Shown here piece after piece: positions 14,650-21,690 of a stretch of DNA of 21,690 bases. Position numbers and translations under genes: made by a program. The stretch covers positions 1 to 21,690 of the forward strand of contig JBBRLA010000052.1 in the NCBI GenBank assembly GCA_038231615.1. The letters are read 5' to 3'. The notes under the pieces are model-generated. The model was not told the DNA's origin. It saw only the letters and a program-made list of their open reading frames with translations, and searched no databases. The DNA is from JBBRLA01 sp038231615 (GTDB lineage Bacteria; Myxococcota_A; Polyangia; Palsa-1104; JAEUJZ01). Position 1 is the first letter of the stretch, and every line of letters starts with the position of its first letter.

Positions 14650-14672
14650 GGCGCCGTCTACAGTACGGCACC
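14650..14672. repeat. Hairpin between convergent stops, possible weak terminator
   Basis: GGCGCCGT (14650-14657) and ACGGCACC (14665-14672) pair at seven of eight positions around a 7-base loop, between the stops of the PilZ gene (+) and the PEGA-protein gene (-). There is no T tract on either side, so intrinsic termination is doubtful. Confidence 0.3.
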
Positions 14673-14685
14673 TACCCGGTTTGGA

Positions 14686-15831
14686 TCAGGGCTTCGCCAC
14701 TCCGATTGTGACGCCAGTAACCAGGGCCCCGATGCCGCCACCGATGAGCGCCCAGGTCCACGGGGGAAGCGCGTGGCCGATCTTGGATCTGGGCATGTCC
14801 ATGATCAATTCCAGACCCAGCGGCGTAACGGTGGAAGAGGGCCATTTCGGGGCCTCTCCATAGACGTTGACTCGCGGGCGACCGTTCGGACCAAGCTGCG
14901 TCAGCAGAATGGCGTCTACTTGAAGGAAGCGGGCCAGCGTGCCGGCCGTACTGGAGCGAGAGGCCGAACCAGTCCCCCGCAGAGCATCCAGCAGCGGCCG
15001 GGCCTGCTGGGCGCGAGGCACCGGATCAAGTTGAAGTTGGACCGAGAGGGTCTGGCCCTTGACATCCCGCTCGGCCCCGGCCTTGGCCGTGACATTGCGC
15101 GGCAGGTAACCCTCCTGGACGGCCCAGATGGTCAAAGCCACTCGAGAGGGCACGCTCAGTTCGATGGGGGCGACTCCTCTGGGCGATCCGCTGATGACTA
15201 CGATGGCGCCTTGGGGCTTCGTCGTGACCGTGAGTTTGATCGGCGGAGCTCGCTTGATGCCGGCACGGACCCGATCGAAAAGCTCAACCAGTGTGGGCGG
15301 TTCTTGAGCCTGATCGAGGGTAAAATCAGGATCCGCAGAGAGGCCGCGCTGGATCTCGCTCTCTGCCGCCGTCGTGTCGCCCCGCAAAAGAGCGATGTGA
15401 GCCCGTCGCAGGGCCACCGCGCAAAACAAGGAGCGGCCCGCCGGTGTTGGCGGAAGTTGCTGAACGTAGGGCTCCGCTTCATCTAGAACTCGCTGTACAT
15501 CCTCCAGAGCCAGCCGGCGCATGCGCTCGATCGCGTCGCGGAGTGCATCTGCCACTTGCTCCTCGGGATTGCGCACGCGCTCCAGACCTTCCATCTCCTT
15601 TTGCAGATCCGCGTCCTCGATCAGCACGTACCCCGAACTGAGCTTTCTGCGCACGACGGCAAGGACTGGCTGCGCAGGAGGCAACTGAGAGCCAACGACC
15701 ATTGCGGCCCGCGGCTTTTTCACCTCGGTCCCAAAGGACGACCCTCCCCCGCAGAGCGCAAGCCCTCCCGCAAGAATTGTAGGCAAGTAATGCCGCGCTC
15801 GACGAAAATCATAGTGGAGAGAGGCGCACAC
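14686..15831 (-). CDS. PEGA-domain envelope protein with C-terminal membrane segment
   Basis: 381-aa protein. Residues about 16-27 form a hydrophobic N-terminal segment ending in LALCGGG, which is not a good lipobox because Leu precedes the Cys. Residues 85-170 are helical and TPR-like (two alanine/arginine-rich helices around LRRAHIALLRGDTTAAESEI). Residues about 199-268 match the PEGA domain, a beta-rich extracytoplasmic module (KLTVTTKPQGAIVVISGSPR, then ELSVPSRVALTIWAVQEGYL). A glycine-rich membrane segment closes the protein (358-378). The GTG at 15831 comes one base after the kinase stop, so the two are surely cotranscribed; no good RBS is visible and coupling is likely. It may be an extracytoplasmic partner or substrate of the kinase; that is inference. 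Confidence 0.8.
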   Translation of the reverse strand: MCASLHYDFRRARHYLPTILAGGLALCGGGSSFGTEVKKPRAAMVVGSQLPPAQPVLAVVRRKLSSGYVLIEDADLQKEMEGLERVRNPEEQVADALRDAIERMRRLALEDVQRVLDEAEPYVQQLPPTPAGRSLFCAVALRRAHIALLRGDTTAAESEIQRGLSADPDFTLDQAQEPPTLVELFDRVRAGIKRAPPIKLTVTTKPQGAIVVISGSPRGVAPIELSVPSRVALTIWAVQEGYLPRNVTAKAGAERDVKGQTLSVQLQLDPVPRAQQARPLLDALRGTGSASRSSTAGTLARFLQVDAILLTQLGPNGRPRVNVYGEAPKWPSSTVTPLGLELIMDMPRSKIGHALPPWTWALIGGGIGALVTGVTIGVAKP

Positions 15832-15832
15832 G

Positions 15833-17563
15833 CTACTTATCTACCAAATATACTTCGACCTTCTGAGTCTGTCCTTCGGCCACGGTCACGTCGACCATAC
15901 GGATCTTCTTCAGGACCGGGTTCGAAAGGAGGAGATGGTGGGTGCCCGAGCGCACCGGGACGTTCTTCAGCGGAGTCGGCTGCTCAAGGGAATGCCCATC
16001 AATGGTCACATTGGCCCAAGGCTCAACATAGATGTCCAAATATCCCAAAATCTGCTTCCTTGACGGCACGACAACCCGGCCCTGTGTATAAGGAAGGATC
16101 GTTGGGGCGGGACGGCCGTCGCCCGGCGCAAGCAACCGGGAAAGTTCGCTAGGGATCTGCTCGATCGGGGGAGACAGTGCCGGAGGCAGGGCCTGCCCCC
16201 ATGTGGGTGGGGGGGCACCGAGGTTGTTTGCCGGACCTCCCAAAGGGGCAGAGCCTCGGCTGGTTCGTTCGCCTGCCGGCTCCCTCTCGGCGCCCTTCCG
16301 CAGCCTCAGCCCCGTCGCCAGGCCGATGCCCAGGCCCAGAAGCATCAGTGCCAGCAGTACGGCGCCGATGCGCCAGCGAAAGCGATTCTCGATGAGGGCC
16401 AGCGAGCCAAGGCCTCCCAATGTCAGGCGTGGCAGGGAGGGATTGCTGGCCGGGAGCCACTGGGTGATGGACTCGGATCCAGTGGGGTCCACCTGCGCGA
16501 TGAAGCTAGCCGCGGGTCGGCGGCGGCGGACCACGGAGGAGCCCCGCTCCCCGGTTGGTTCGACGATGAGCGGCTGCACCAGGGCCAAGAGCCCGCCTCG
16601 CCGCTGTGTATCGGGTAGAGGCGGGACCAGTTCCCGGACCAACGCCCCCAGATCCAGCGTCGTGACCCGCTCATCCTGGGTGCGCTGAATCTCTGTGATT
16701 TGAGTGAGGAAGCTCCGCGCATCAGGCGGTCGGTCCCGGGGATCGATGGACATCACCTGTCCGATCAGGCGATCGAGTGCCTCTGGAACATCCGGCCGAA
16801 GGGTCCGAACGTGAGGGGCGCCTCCCGCCAGCACCTGATCGCAGGTCAGCTTGACTCCCTCGCCCCCGTAGGGACGGCAGCCGGTGAGAATCTCGTAGAG
16901 CACGACACCTAGCGCGTACAGATCGGTTCGGGCATCCACCGCGTCGCCCCGGATCTGCTCTGGCGCCATGTAGCGCCACTTGCCCATGACGTGCTGCGCC
17001 TGTGCCGGCGTCCGCCTGGTGTGATCCACCAGCTGCGCCACTCCAAAGTCGGTCAGCTTGACCTCGCCGGCATAGGACAAAAGGAGGTTGGAGGGGCTGA
17101 TGTCGCAGTGAATCACGCCCAGATGCCCGGTGCCCCCATGGTTGGAATGTCCCTCCAGATCGTAGCGCCCATGTGCGTAGGCCAGCCCCTGAGCCGCTTC
17201 GGCCACGATGAGCAGGGCGACATTGATGGGGAGCTTGCGACCGGCGGCGCGGGCGACAGTGAGAAGTCGGGCCAGATCCGTGCCATGAACATACTCCATG
17301 ACCAGGAAAAGGTCGTCTCCGGATCGGCCCAGGTCAAAGACCTGGACGATGTTTGCATGAGACAGAGTGACCGCGAGCTTCGATTCACGAACAAAGCGGT
17401 CGACGAACTCCTCGTCGCAGGCGAGTTCGGGAAGCACGCGCTTGACAGCGAGCGTCTTTTCAAACCCATGGGGGCCGGTCGCACGCGCCCGAAACACCTC
17501 TCCCATACCGCCTGCGGCGATTCGCTCCACGAGGTCGTATCGTTGGAGCTTCTGGACCTCCAT
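15833..17563 (-). CDS. Membrane Ser/Thr protein kinase with PEGA domain
   Basis: 576-aa Hanks-type kinase. The glycine loop is IAAGGMGEV (15-23), ATP-binding Lys41 in LAVKRV, and Glu60 is in the C-helix. The catalytic loop is IHCDISPSN with Asp154 and Asn159, DFG is at 172-174, and MAPEQ is at 199-203. All catalytic residues are present, but the arginine before the catalytic Asp is Cys153, so it is a non-RD kinase. A small insertion (DLEGHSNHGGTGHLG) precedes the catalytic loop. One membrane helix (about 396-419) follows a basic juxtamembrane segment, then a proline-rich linker and a PEGA domain (about 507-575), presumably extracytoplasmic. The ATG at 17563 is preferred; a GTG immediately upstream (17566) is equally possible, and neither has an RBS. 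It sits between a lipoprotein gene and a second PEGA gene. Confidence 0.93.
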   Translation of the reverse strand: MEVQKLQRYDLVERIAAGGMGEVFRARATGPHGFEKTLAVKRVLPELACDEEFVDRFVRESKLAVTLSHANIVQVFDLGRSGDDLFLVMEYVHGTDLARLLTVARAAGRKLPINVALLIVAEAAQGLAYAHGRYDLEGHSNHGGTGHLGVIHCDISPSNLLLSYAGEVKLTDFGVAQLVDHTRRTPAQAQHVMGKWRYMAPEQIRGDAVDARTDLYALGVVLYEILTGCRPYGGEGVKLTCDQVLAGGAPHVRTLRPDVPEALDRLIGQVMSIDPRDRPPDARSFLTQITEIQRTQDERVTTLDLGALVRELVPPLPDTQRRGGLLALVQPLIVEPTGERGSSVVRRRRPAASFIAQVDPTGSESITQWLPASNPSLPRLTLGGLGSLALIENRFRWRIGAVLLALMLLGLGIGLATGLRLRKGAEREPAGERTSRGSAPLGGPANNLGAPPPTWGQALPPALSPPIEQIPSELSRLLAPGDGRPAPTILPYTQGRVVVPSRKQILGYLDIYVEPWANVTIDGHSLEQPTPLKNVPVRSGTHHLLLSNPVLKKIRMVDVTVAEGQTQKVEVYLVDK

Positions 17564-17583
17564 CACGCGTCAGTGTACCAGAT

Positions 17584-18435
17584 TCAGCCGGTGCACGTGG
17601 CGACCTCCATCGGAACGCCTGCCGGCGGGTCCAGATGGAAAACCTCGTCCGACAGGGTCGGGTTCAACTCCCGTTCTTTCCAGCGCAGGCGGACGTCGCT
17701 CTTGCGACGCATGTCTTCTATGTACGTCTCTGACGGCAGTCGTACCGAACTTCCGCTGAGTGCCGCATCGCCGCCGCTCTCAAGACGTAACGCGCTGAAT
17801 CCCTGGTGGCTTATCCGCCACAACGGCTGCCCGGACGGGGCCCGTAGTTCTGCCTCTCGCACGTCCCAAACATGCTCCTTTGCTGCCAGACGGACGACCT
17901 CGGTGCGCCCGGCTTCGTCGCGTAGGGTCAACACCTCACGCCCTCCGTCATGTCCATCCCAGGTAACTTCGGGGGCCTGGGCTCGCTCGGGGAGCGGGAC
18001 GCCCCCCAGGAGGACCTCGACGACTTCTCGCGGCTGAAGTTCGACACGGATGAGCCTGGCAATAGTGCAGGCATGTACCGGCCCACCGAGGAAGCGGTTC
18101 TGACGCGCATCGAGTAGCTGGAACGACGTCCCATCCGTCGCCAGCGTCAGAAGCGGTCCAGTGAACGTGTTCTCGGCCGCCAGCCGAAGGCGATCCGGCC
18201 GTGCCGCGAGCATGGTGATCGCAACCTTGATCCGGTCTTTCCCATCGAGAAAATCCGCCTTGGCCCGAGCGCGCAGGGTCTTCAGCGACGCGGCCCGCAT
18301 CCGCAGATGATTGATGAGTTCCACCGGAGTCGGCGTGGGATAGGAGCGTACCGCAGACGGTGTGCATCCTGCTACAAGTAGGCCGAAGGGCGGAAAGACG
18401 AGGAGAAGCAGGGCAGTCGAAGCAGCAAGGCGCAC
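17584..18435 (-). CDS. Lipoprotein, LolA/LolB-like or DUF4292-like
   Basis: 283-aa lipoprotein. The signal has a hydrophobic stretch (residues 7-22) and a clear lipobox LVAGC with Cys24. The mature part begins PTPTPVELINHLRMRAASLKTLRARAKADF and continues with beta strands, as in LolA-fold outer-membrane lipid or lipoprotein carriers and DUF4292 proteins. Visible examples are KVAITMLAARPDRLRLAAE, TGPLLTLATDGTSFQLLD and the C-terminal FHLDPPAGVPMEVA. The GTG at 18435 gives the best signal peptide; no RBS is visible. It precedes the kinase gene by about 20 bp, so the lipoprotein, kinase and PEGA protein form one transcription unit. A role in sensing or moving a lipid is plausible but unproven. 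Confidence 0.78.
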   Translation of the reverse strand: MRLAASTALLLLVFPPFGLLVAGCTPSAVRSYPTPTPVELINHLRMRAASLKTLRARAKADFLDGKDRIKVAITMLAARPDRLRLAAENTFTGPLLTLATDGTSFQLLDARQNRFLGGPVHACTIARLIRVELQPREVVEVLLGGVPLPERAQAPEVTWDGHDGGREVLTLRDEAGRTEVVRLAAKEHVWDVREAELRAPSGQPLWRISHQGFSALRLESGGDAALSGSSVRLPSETYIEDMRRKSDVRLRWKERELNPTLSDEVFHLDPPAGVPMEVATCTG

Positions 18436-18556
18436 AGCGGTTCGATTGTAGCCGAAGGCTGGGTGAACGCCAGATCCGAATTACGCCAGTACGACGGCAC
18501 CCGTCTACAGCCGCGAGCGCGGACGGACGAAGTCTCCAGCGTAGGAGGGCTTCGTC

Positions 18557-19012
18557 ATGAACCAGCGTCAGATGTTCCATACCCCCAGGCGCATCCCCTT
18601 GGGGAAGGGGCTCCTGGTGGCATCTTGTTTGTCGGTCTTGGGCTGCGGCCCGCCTGAAGCCAGGATGCCGCGGCAGTCCCAGGCATTCTCCATGATCAGC
18701 GAGCAGTTCGCCCAGGTGTTGCCAAAAGACATCCTTTTCGAACCCGATGTCCACTGGTGGACCGACAAATGCCCCGGCTCGGATCGAAGCGCCGTGGTCC
18801 TGGGGCAGCAATGTTACTCTGGACTTTATTATCGAAAGGACGCCATTGACGTTGCCTGGCGCGGAGACTTTGGGGAAAGCGCATACGCGCACGAACTCAT
18901 GCACTATTTCCTTGACCAGGTCTACGGGGCCAGCGACCCGCTGCACCTTCGGGTCGCCGAGTGGGCGTCAGTGAACCGCACCGATGTCCATCTGCATCTG
19001 GAGGGAATGTAA
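18557..19012 (+). CDS. Lipoprotein with an HExxH metalloprotease-like motif
   Basis: 151-aa lipoprotein. The signal runs through GKGLLVASCLSVLGC with lipobox VLGC and Cys30. The mature protein has HELMH at 112-116 in the helix AHELMHYFLDQVY, a zinc-metalloprotease-type motif. Later residues His130 (DPLHLR) and Glu135 (VAEW) could supply a third metal ligand. A cysteine pair (Cys72 and Cys86) may form a disulfide. AGGAGG lies ten bases before the ATG at 18557. It is shorter than most known gluzincins and I cannot assign a family. The gene stands alone, divergent from the kinase unit (121 bp apart) and convergent with the ferredoxin. Proteolytic activity is inference from the motif. Confidence 0.75.
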   Translation: MNQRQMFHTPRRIPLGKGLLVASCLSVLGCGPPEARMPRQSQAFSMISEQFAQVLPKDILFEPDVHWWTDKCPGSDRSAVVLGQQCYSGLYYRKDAIDVAWRGDFGESAYAHELMHYFLDQVYGASDPLHLRVAEWASVNRTDVHLHLEGM

Positions 19013-19044
19013 GTTTGTGCCCAGGCGGCCCAGTCTCCCTCCGC

Positions 19045-19386
19045 TCAGTCCATCCAATTCCACTGGAAGACCAGCCGCTCGACCGGCCTGCCCGCTATCA
19101 GATGGCATCGCACGATCTCCTCTACATCACCCACGGAGACGCCTCGGTAAAAGACGCCCTCTGGGTATACCACCATCATCGGCCCATCGAAGCACGGCCC
19201 CAGGCATCCGCTGGCGGTGATGGCGATTTCGGCGCCAAGCGCGGGGTGCTCGCGATCTCGCAGGATGCGCCCCTGCAAGGCCCCAAGCAGCGCCTCGCCC
19301 CCCCCGGAAGATTCGCCACATGAGGGCCGGCTGCCGGTGGAGCGGCGGTTGCAGCACACGAAGACATGATGTCGAAATCTGGCCAT
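19045..19386 (-). CDS. Thioredoxin-like [2Fe-2S] ferredoxin
   Basis: 113-aa protein of the thioredoxin-fold [2Fe-2S] ferredoxins, electron carriers of the Shethna-type or NuoE-like group. Cluster ligands are visible as Cys11 or Cys12 in HVFVCCNRR, Cys23 in SRPSCGE, and Cys61 and Cys65 in SGCLGPC. The following GPMMVVYPEGVFYRGVSVGDVEEIVRCHL block and the final hydrophobic segment are typical of the family. The start is the ATG at 19386. It is a single gene, divergent from uppS and convergent with the HExxH lipoprotein. The electron donor and acceptor cannot be inferred from its neighbours. Confidence 0.92.
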   Translation of the reverse strand: MARFRHHVFVCCNRRSTGSRPSCGESSGGGEALLGALQGRILRDREHPALGAEIAITASGCLGPCFDGPMMVVYPEGVFYRGVSVGDVEEIVRCHLIAGRPVERLVFQWNWMD

Positions 19387-19410
19387 TGGTTCTGCCTATT
19401 CAGGCCCGCC

Positions 19411-19428
19411 CAGGCGCTCTTTCGCCTG
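19411..19428. repeat. Inverted repeat in the ferredoxin/uppS divergent region
   Basis: CAGGCG (19411-19416) and CGCCTG (19423-19428) are perfect 6-bp inverted copies around six bases, and CAGGCG recurs near 19442. They lie in the 87-bp region between two divergent starts, so they could be an operator. In GC-rich DNA this may be chance. Confidence 0.25.
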
Positions 19429-19473
19429 CGTTCGCGAGCACTCAGGCGATGGGGTTGAGGACTCCCCCTCGCT

Positions 19474-20187
19474 GTGATACGTCAGCTTGATATGGTGTTC
19501 CCTTCTATGCCGGCGCACGTGGCCATCATCATGGATGGCAACGGAAGATGGGCGCGCCGCAGAGGACTACCACGGTTGGAGGGCCACCGAAAGGGAGCCG
19601 ACTCGGTGCGGACCATTGTCCGGGCCGCCAGGGAAATCGGGCTCAAGGCGCTGACGCTCTACGCCTTCTCGTCGCAGAACTGGGCCCGGCCGATCGAGGA
19701 GGTCCAGGGGCTGATGCTCCTTTTGCGCGACTACGTCATCGAGGAGCGCGCCGAGATCATGGATAACGGGATTCACCTTACCACCATCGGCAATACCAGC
19801 CGGCTGCCGGAGTTTGTCCGCGAGCCCCTCCACGCGCTGATGCGAGACTCGGCTCGGAACCGCGACATGATCCTGTGTCTGGCGTTGTCCTACGGCGGCA
19901 GGGACTCCATTGTCGCGGCGATGCAGCAGGTGGCCCGGCGGGTCGCGGCAGGGGAACTCGCCCCCGCCGCCATTGATGAAGGGGCCCTGTCTCAGGCGTT
20001 CCAGACCCATGACTTGCCACCGCTGGACCTGGTGATCCGCACCTCCGGGGAACAGCGCATCTCCAACTTCCTCCTGTGGGAGGCCTCCCAGGCAGCATTC
20101 CACACCACGGACACCCTGTGGCCGGACTTCTCCCGGGAGGAACTCATCACGGTGCTGCAGGGCCAAAGGCCCCGGGCTGGGAGCTGA
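19474..20187 (+). CDS. uppS: Isoprenyl transferase (undecaprenyl diphosphate synthase type)
   Basis: Cis-prenyltransferase that extends farnesyl diphosphate to undecaprenyl diphosphate, the carrier lipid for peptidoglycan and O-antigen. The 237-aa protein has the metal-binding Asp21 in IIMDGNGRWARRRG, and the FSSQNWARPIEEV block (usually FSTENW-RP-EEV). The C-terminal substrate block is DLVIRTSGEQRISNFLLWE, followed by WPDFSREEL. The GTG at 19474 gives the longest reading; the ATGs at 19492 or 19507 are possible, since homology begins near MPAHVAIIMDG and no start has a good RBS. The stop overlaps the cdsA ATG (TGATG). The two form an envelope-lipid operon common in bacteria. Confidence 0.95.
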   Translation: MIRQLDMVFPSMPAHVAIIMDGNGRWARRRGLPRLEGHRKGADSVRTIVRAAREIGLKALTLYAFSSQNWARPIEEVQGLMLLLRDYVIEERAEIMDNGIHLTTIGNTSRLPEFVREPLHALMRDSARNRDMILCLALSYGGRDSIVAAMQQVARRVAAGELAPAAIDEGALSQAFQTHDLPPLDLVIRTSGEQRISNFLLWEASQAAFHTTDTLWPDFSREELITVLQGQRPRAGS

Positions 20188-21017
20188 TGTCGAACCTCGT
20201 CTTGCGCTTTCTGACGGCAGTGGTCCTGATCCCGCTGCTCATCGCCGCCATCCAGTGGCAAAACCCGGTGGGCGTATGCCTGTGGGTGCTTTTCGCCCAG
20301 GTCGCCGGGCTGCGCGAGTGGATGGCGATGACCATGCCCGACGAACCCAGGGGGACTCGCTTTATCGGGGTGATCATCGGGGTCGGCTGCGTGGCGGCCT
20401 TCTTCTTCGGGCAGTGGGAGCGGGTCTTCGTCATCCCTCTTCTGGCGGTCTGTGGGACGACAATCGCGGCGTTCCTGTTTTTCCTTTTTCGTTACCAGAG
20501 CCTGGAAACGGTGGCCGTGCGCGTCTCGTTCCTGCTGTGCGGGGTGCTTTACGCGGGGGTGCTGATCACCCCGCTGGCCCTCTTCAAGCTGCGGGTGCAG
20601 GGCGATGGCGGTGGGTGGGTCTATCTGTGCCTGACGACGGCGTGGCTCTCGGACACCGGTGCCTACTTCGCCGGACGTTTTCTGGGCCCCCTCTGGCCGC
20701 GCAAGCTCTGGGAGACGGTCAGCCCCAAGAAAACTGTGATCGGCGCCTTCGGGGGACTTTTGGGCAGCATCCTGGCGATCTCCGTGGCCAAGCTGTGGTA
20801 TCTCCCGGTGCTCTCGTGGCTCGACGTGTTCTGCCTCGCGGTGCCGGCCAACGTCCTGGGGCAGTTCGGGGATCTGTGCGAATCGCTGATCAAGCGATCG
20901 GTAGGCGTCAAGGATTCCGGGGCGCTCCTGCCCGGGCACGGCGGCATGCTGGATCGGGTGGACGCGCTCCTCTTTGCCGTCCCCTACGTCTACGCGTACG
21001 CCACCTTCTTTCTCTAG
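20187..21017 (+). CDS. cdsA: Phosphatidate cytidylyltransferase
   Basis: Integral membrane enzyme making CDP-diacylglycerol from phosphatidate and CTP, the branch point for phospholipid synthesis. The 276-aa protein has multiple hydrophobic helices and the C-terminal family signature SVGVKDSGALLPGHGGMLDR, with the catalytic-site aspartates in VKDSG and LDRVD. The earlier segment WLSDTGAYFAGR is also typical. The ATG at 20187 overlaps the uppS stop, giving translational coupling. The stop lies against, or inside, the 3' part of a gene converging from the right edge. Confidence 0.95.
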   Translation: MSNLVLRFLTAVVLIPLLIAAIQWQNPVGVCLWVLFAQVAGLREWMAMTMPDEPRGTRFIGVIIGVGCVAAFFFGQWERVFVIPLLAVCGTTIAAFLFFLFRYQSLETVAVRVSFLLCGVLYAGVLITPLALFKLRVQGDGGGWVYLCLTTAWLSDTGAYFAGRFLGPLWPRKLWETVSPKKTVIGAFGGLLGSILAISVAKLWYLPVLSWLDVFCLAVPANVLGQFGDLCESLIKRSVGVKDSGALLPGHGGMLDRVDALLFAVPYVYAYATFFL

Positions 21018-21690
21018 CGATCTGAGGCCCCCATCGGGACAAAGCACCCGGGCCCGGTAGCGGGCCGGTTCTGCCTCGGCCGCCTTGCCCTGCGCCGTGA
21101 GAACGCGCGCCACCAGATCCAGCACCCCCGGCGTCTGAGGCACTGCGTCCACCAGGGCGGCGTTGCCCAGCAGGCCGGCGACCTCCCCAAGGGCTGCGTC
21201 GTCCAGGGCCCAGCCATGCTCAAAGGCCAGCCGGGCCTCCAGCACGGCCTGGCCGAACAGTCGCCGATGGCGCGCCATGATCCGAAAGGCGATGCGGTGC
21301 GCCTGCCCATCTGCCGGGTGAAGCTTCAGGGCGCGGTTCACTCGATGCATGGCCCTGGCAGACCCGCGTGGATCGGCCAGCGCGGCGCTTGCCCCAAGCA
21401 GTGCCACGTGAAACTCCGCCGGATGCAGGACCTGCGAAAGCGGAAAAAGGTGCTCCGCCAGGACCAAGTCACCCTCCTTGACCGCTTGGCGCAGTCGGGC
21501 CTTGTCCATGCCCGGGGTCCGCTCCATCGCCCAGCGAGCGCCCAGCACACCCAGCACCGCCATCAGGAAATAAACCCGGGCCACCCTGCCGTACACCGTC
21601 TTTCCAGGGGCTTCTTCCGAGCCCTTCCCCGGAGCGTCCGGCGCGCGCGCGGTGACCACGGCCAGGCACAGCACCGTGGGGGCCGATACC
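21018..21690 (-). CDS. Membrane protein with helical-repeat C-terminus (partial, 3' end unclear)
   Basis: C-terminal part of a protein whose start lies beyond the right edge. The frame reads a short hydrophobic stretch (VSAPTVLCLAVV), a polar linker, one membrane helix (VARVYFLMAVLGVLGARWAM), then alanine-rich helical pairs resembling TPR units (AVKEGDLVLAEHLFPLSQVLHP, RVNRALKLHPADGQAHRIAF, AVLEARLAFEHGWALDDAAL). O-antigen ligase-like polymerases often end like this, but no diagnostic motif is visible. Protein-like sequence stops at about the cdsA stop, yet this frame has no stop codon until 19992. A shift to the neighbouring frame would end it at a TAG at 21014-21016. The end given is therefore approximate. 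Confidence 0.55.

Overview
High-GC bacterial DNA densely packed with genes on both strands. Hanks-type Ser/Thr kinases carrying PEGA domains, a small PilZ protein of a myxobacterial kind, many lipoproteins and a Tat substrate suggest a Gram-negative, deltaproteobacterial or Myxococcota-like lineage. That placement is inference; no rRNA or other decisive marker is present. I saw no tRNA, CRISPR array, insertion sequence or prophage.

Layout: (1) 1-3817 (+) is a carotenoid operon with four-base stop/start overlaps: the 3' end of crtI (phytoene desaturase), crtB (phytoene synthase), a CruA/CruP-type lycopene cyclase and an unknown lipoprotein. An Est30-like esterase follows. (2) 4709-6953 (-) holds an unrecognised Tat-exported helical protein and GTP cyclohydrolase I. 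(3) 7157-8000 is a PIN-like DUF5615 toxin (+) and an RHH-DUF433 antitoxin (-) that converge and overlap by 20 bp. An inverted repeat covers the antitoxin's likely leaderless promoter. (4) mutY (-) at 8065-9258. (5) 9312-12346 (+) is a tight four-gene operon: a wHTH/zinc-ribbon membrane protein, a double-GNAT acetyltransferase, a sugar-nucleotidyltransferase-like protein with altered metal-site residues, and a small membrane protein. It closes with a strong hairpin terminator. (6) 12398-14643 (+) is a roughly 300-bp leader, RNase E/G and a PilZ protein. (7) 14686-18435 (-) is a three-gene set transcribed as lipoprotein, PEGA-tailed non-RD Ser/Thr kinase and PEGA-domain protein. (8) 18557-19386 is an HExxH lipoprotein (+) converging on a thioredoxin-like [2Fe-2S] ferredoxin (-). 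(9) 19474-21017 (+) is the envelope lipid pair uppS-cdsA. A partial membrane protein with a helical-repeat tail enters from the right edge (-).

The housekeeping genes (mutY, folE, rng, uppS, cdsA) are ordinary. The most unusual points are the CruA-type cyclase with its translationally coupled lipoprotein, the tail-to-tail toxin-antitoxin pair with its own operator, the nucleotidyltransferase lacking the usual catalytic aspartates, and the kinase/PEGA/lipoprotein module.
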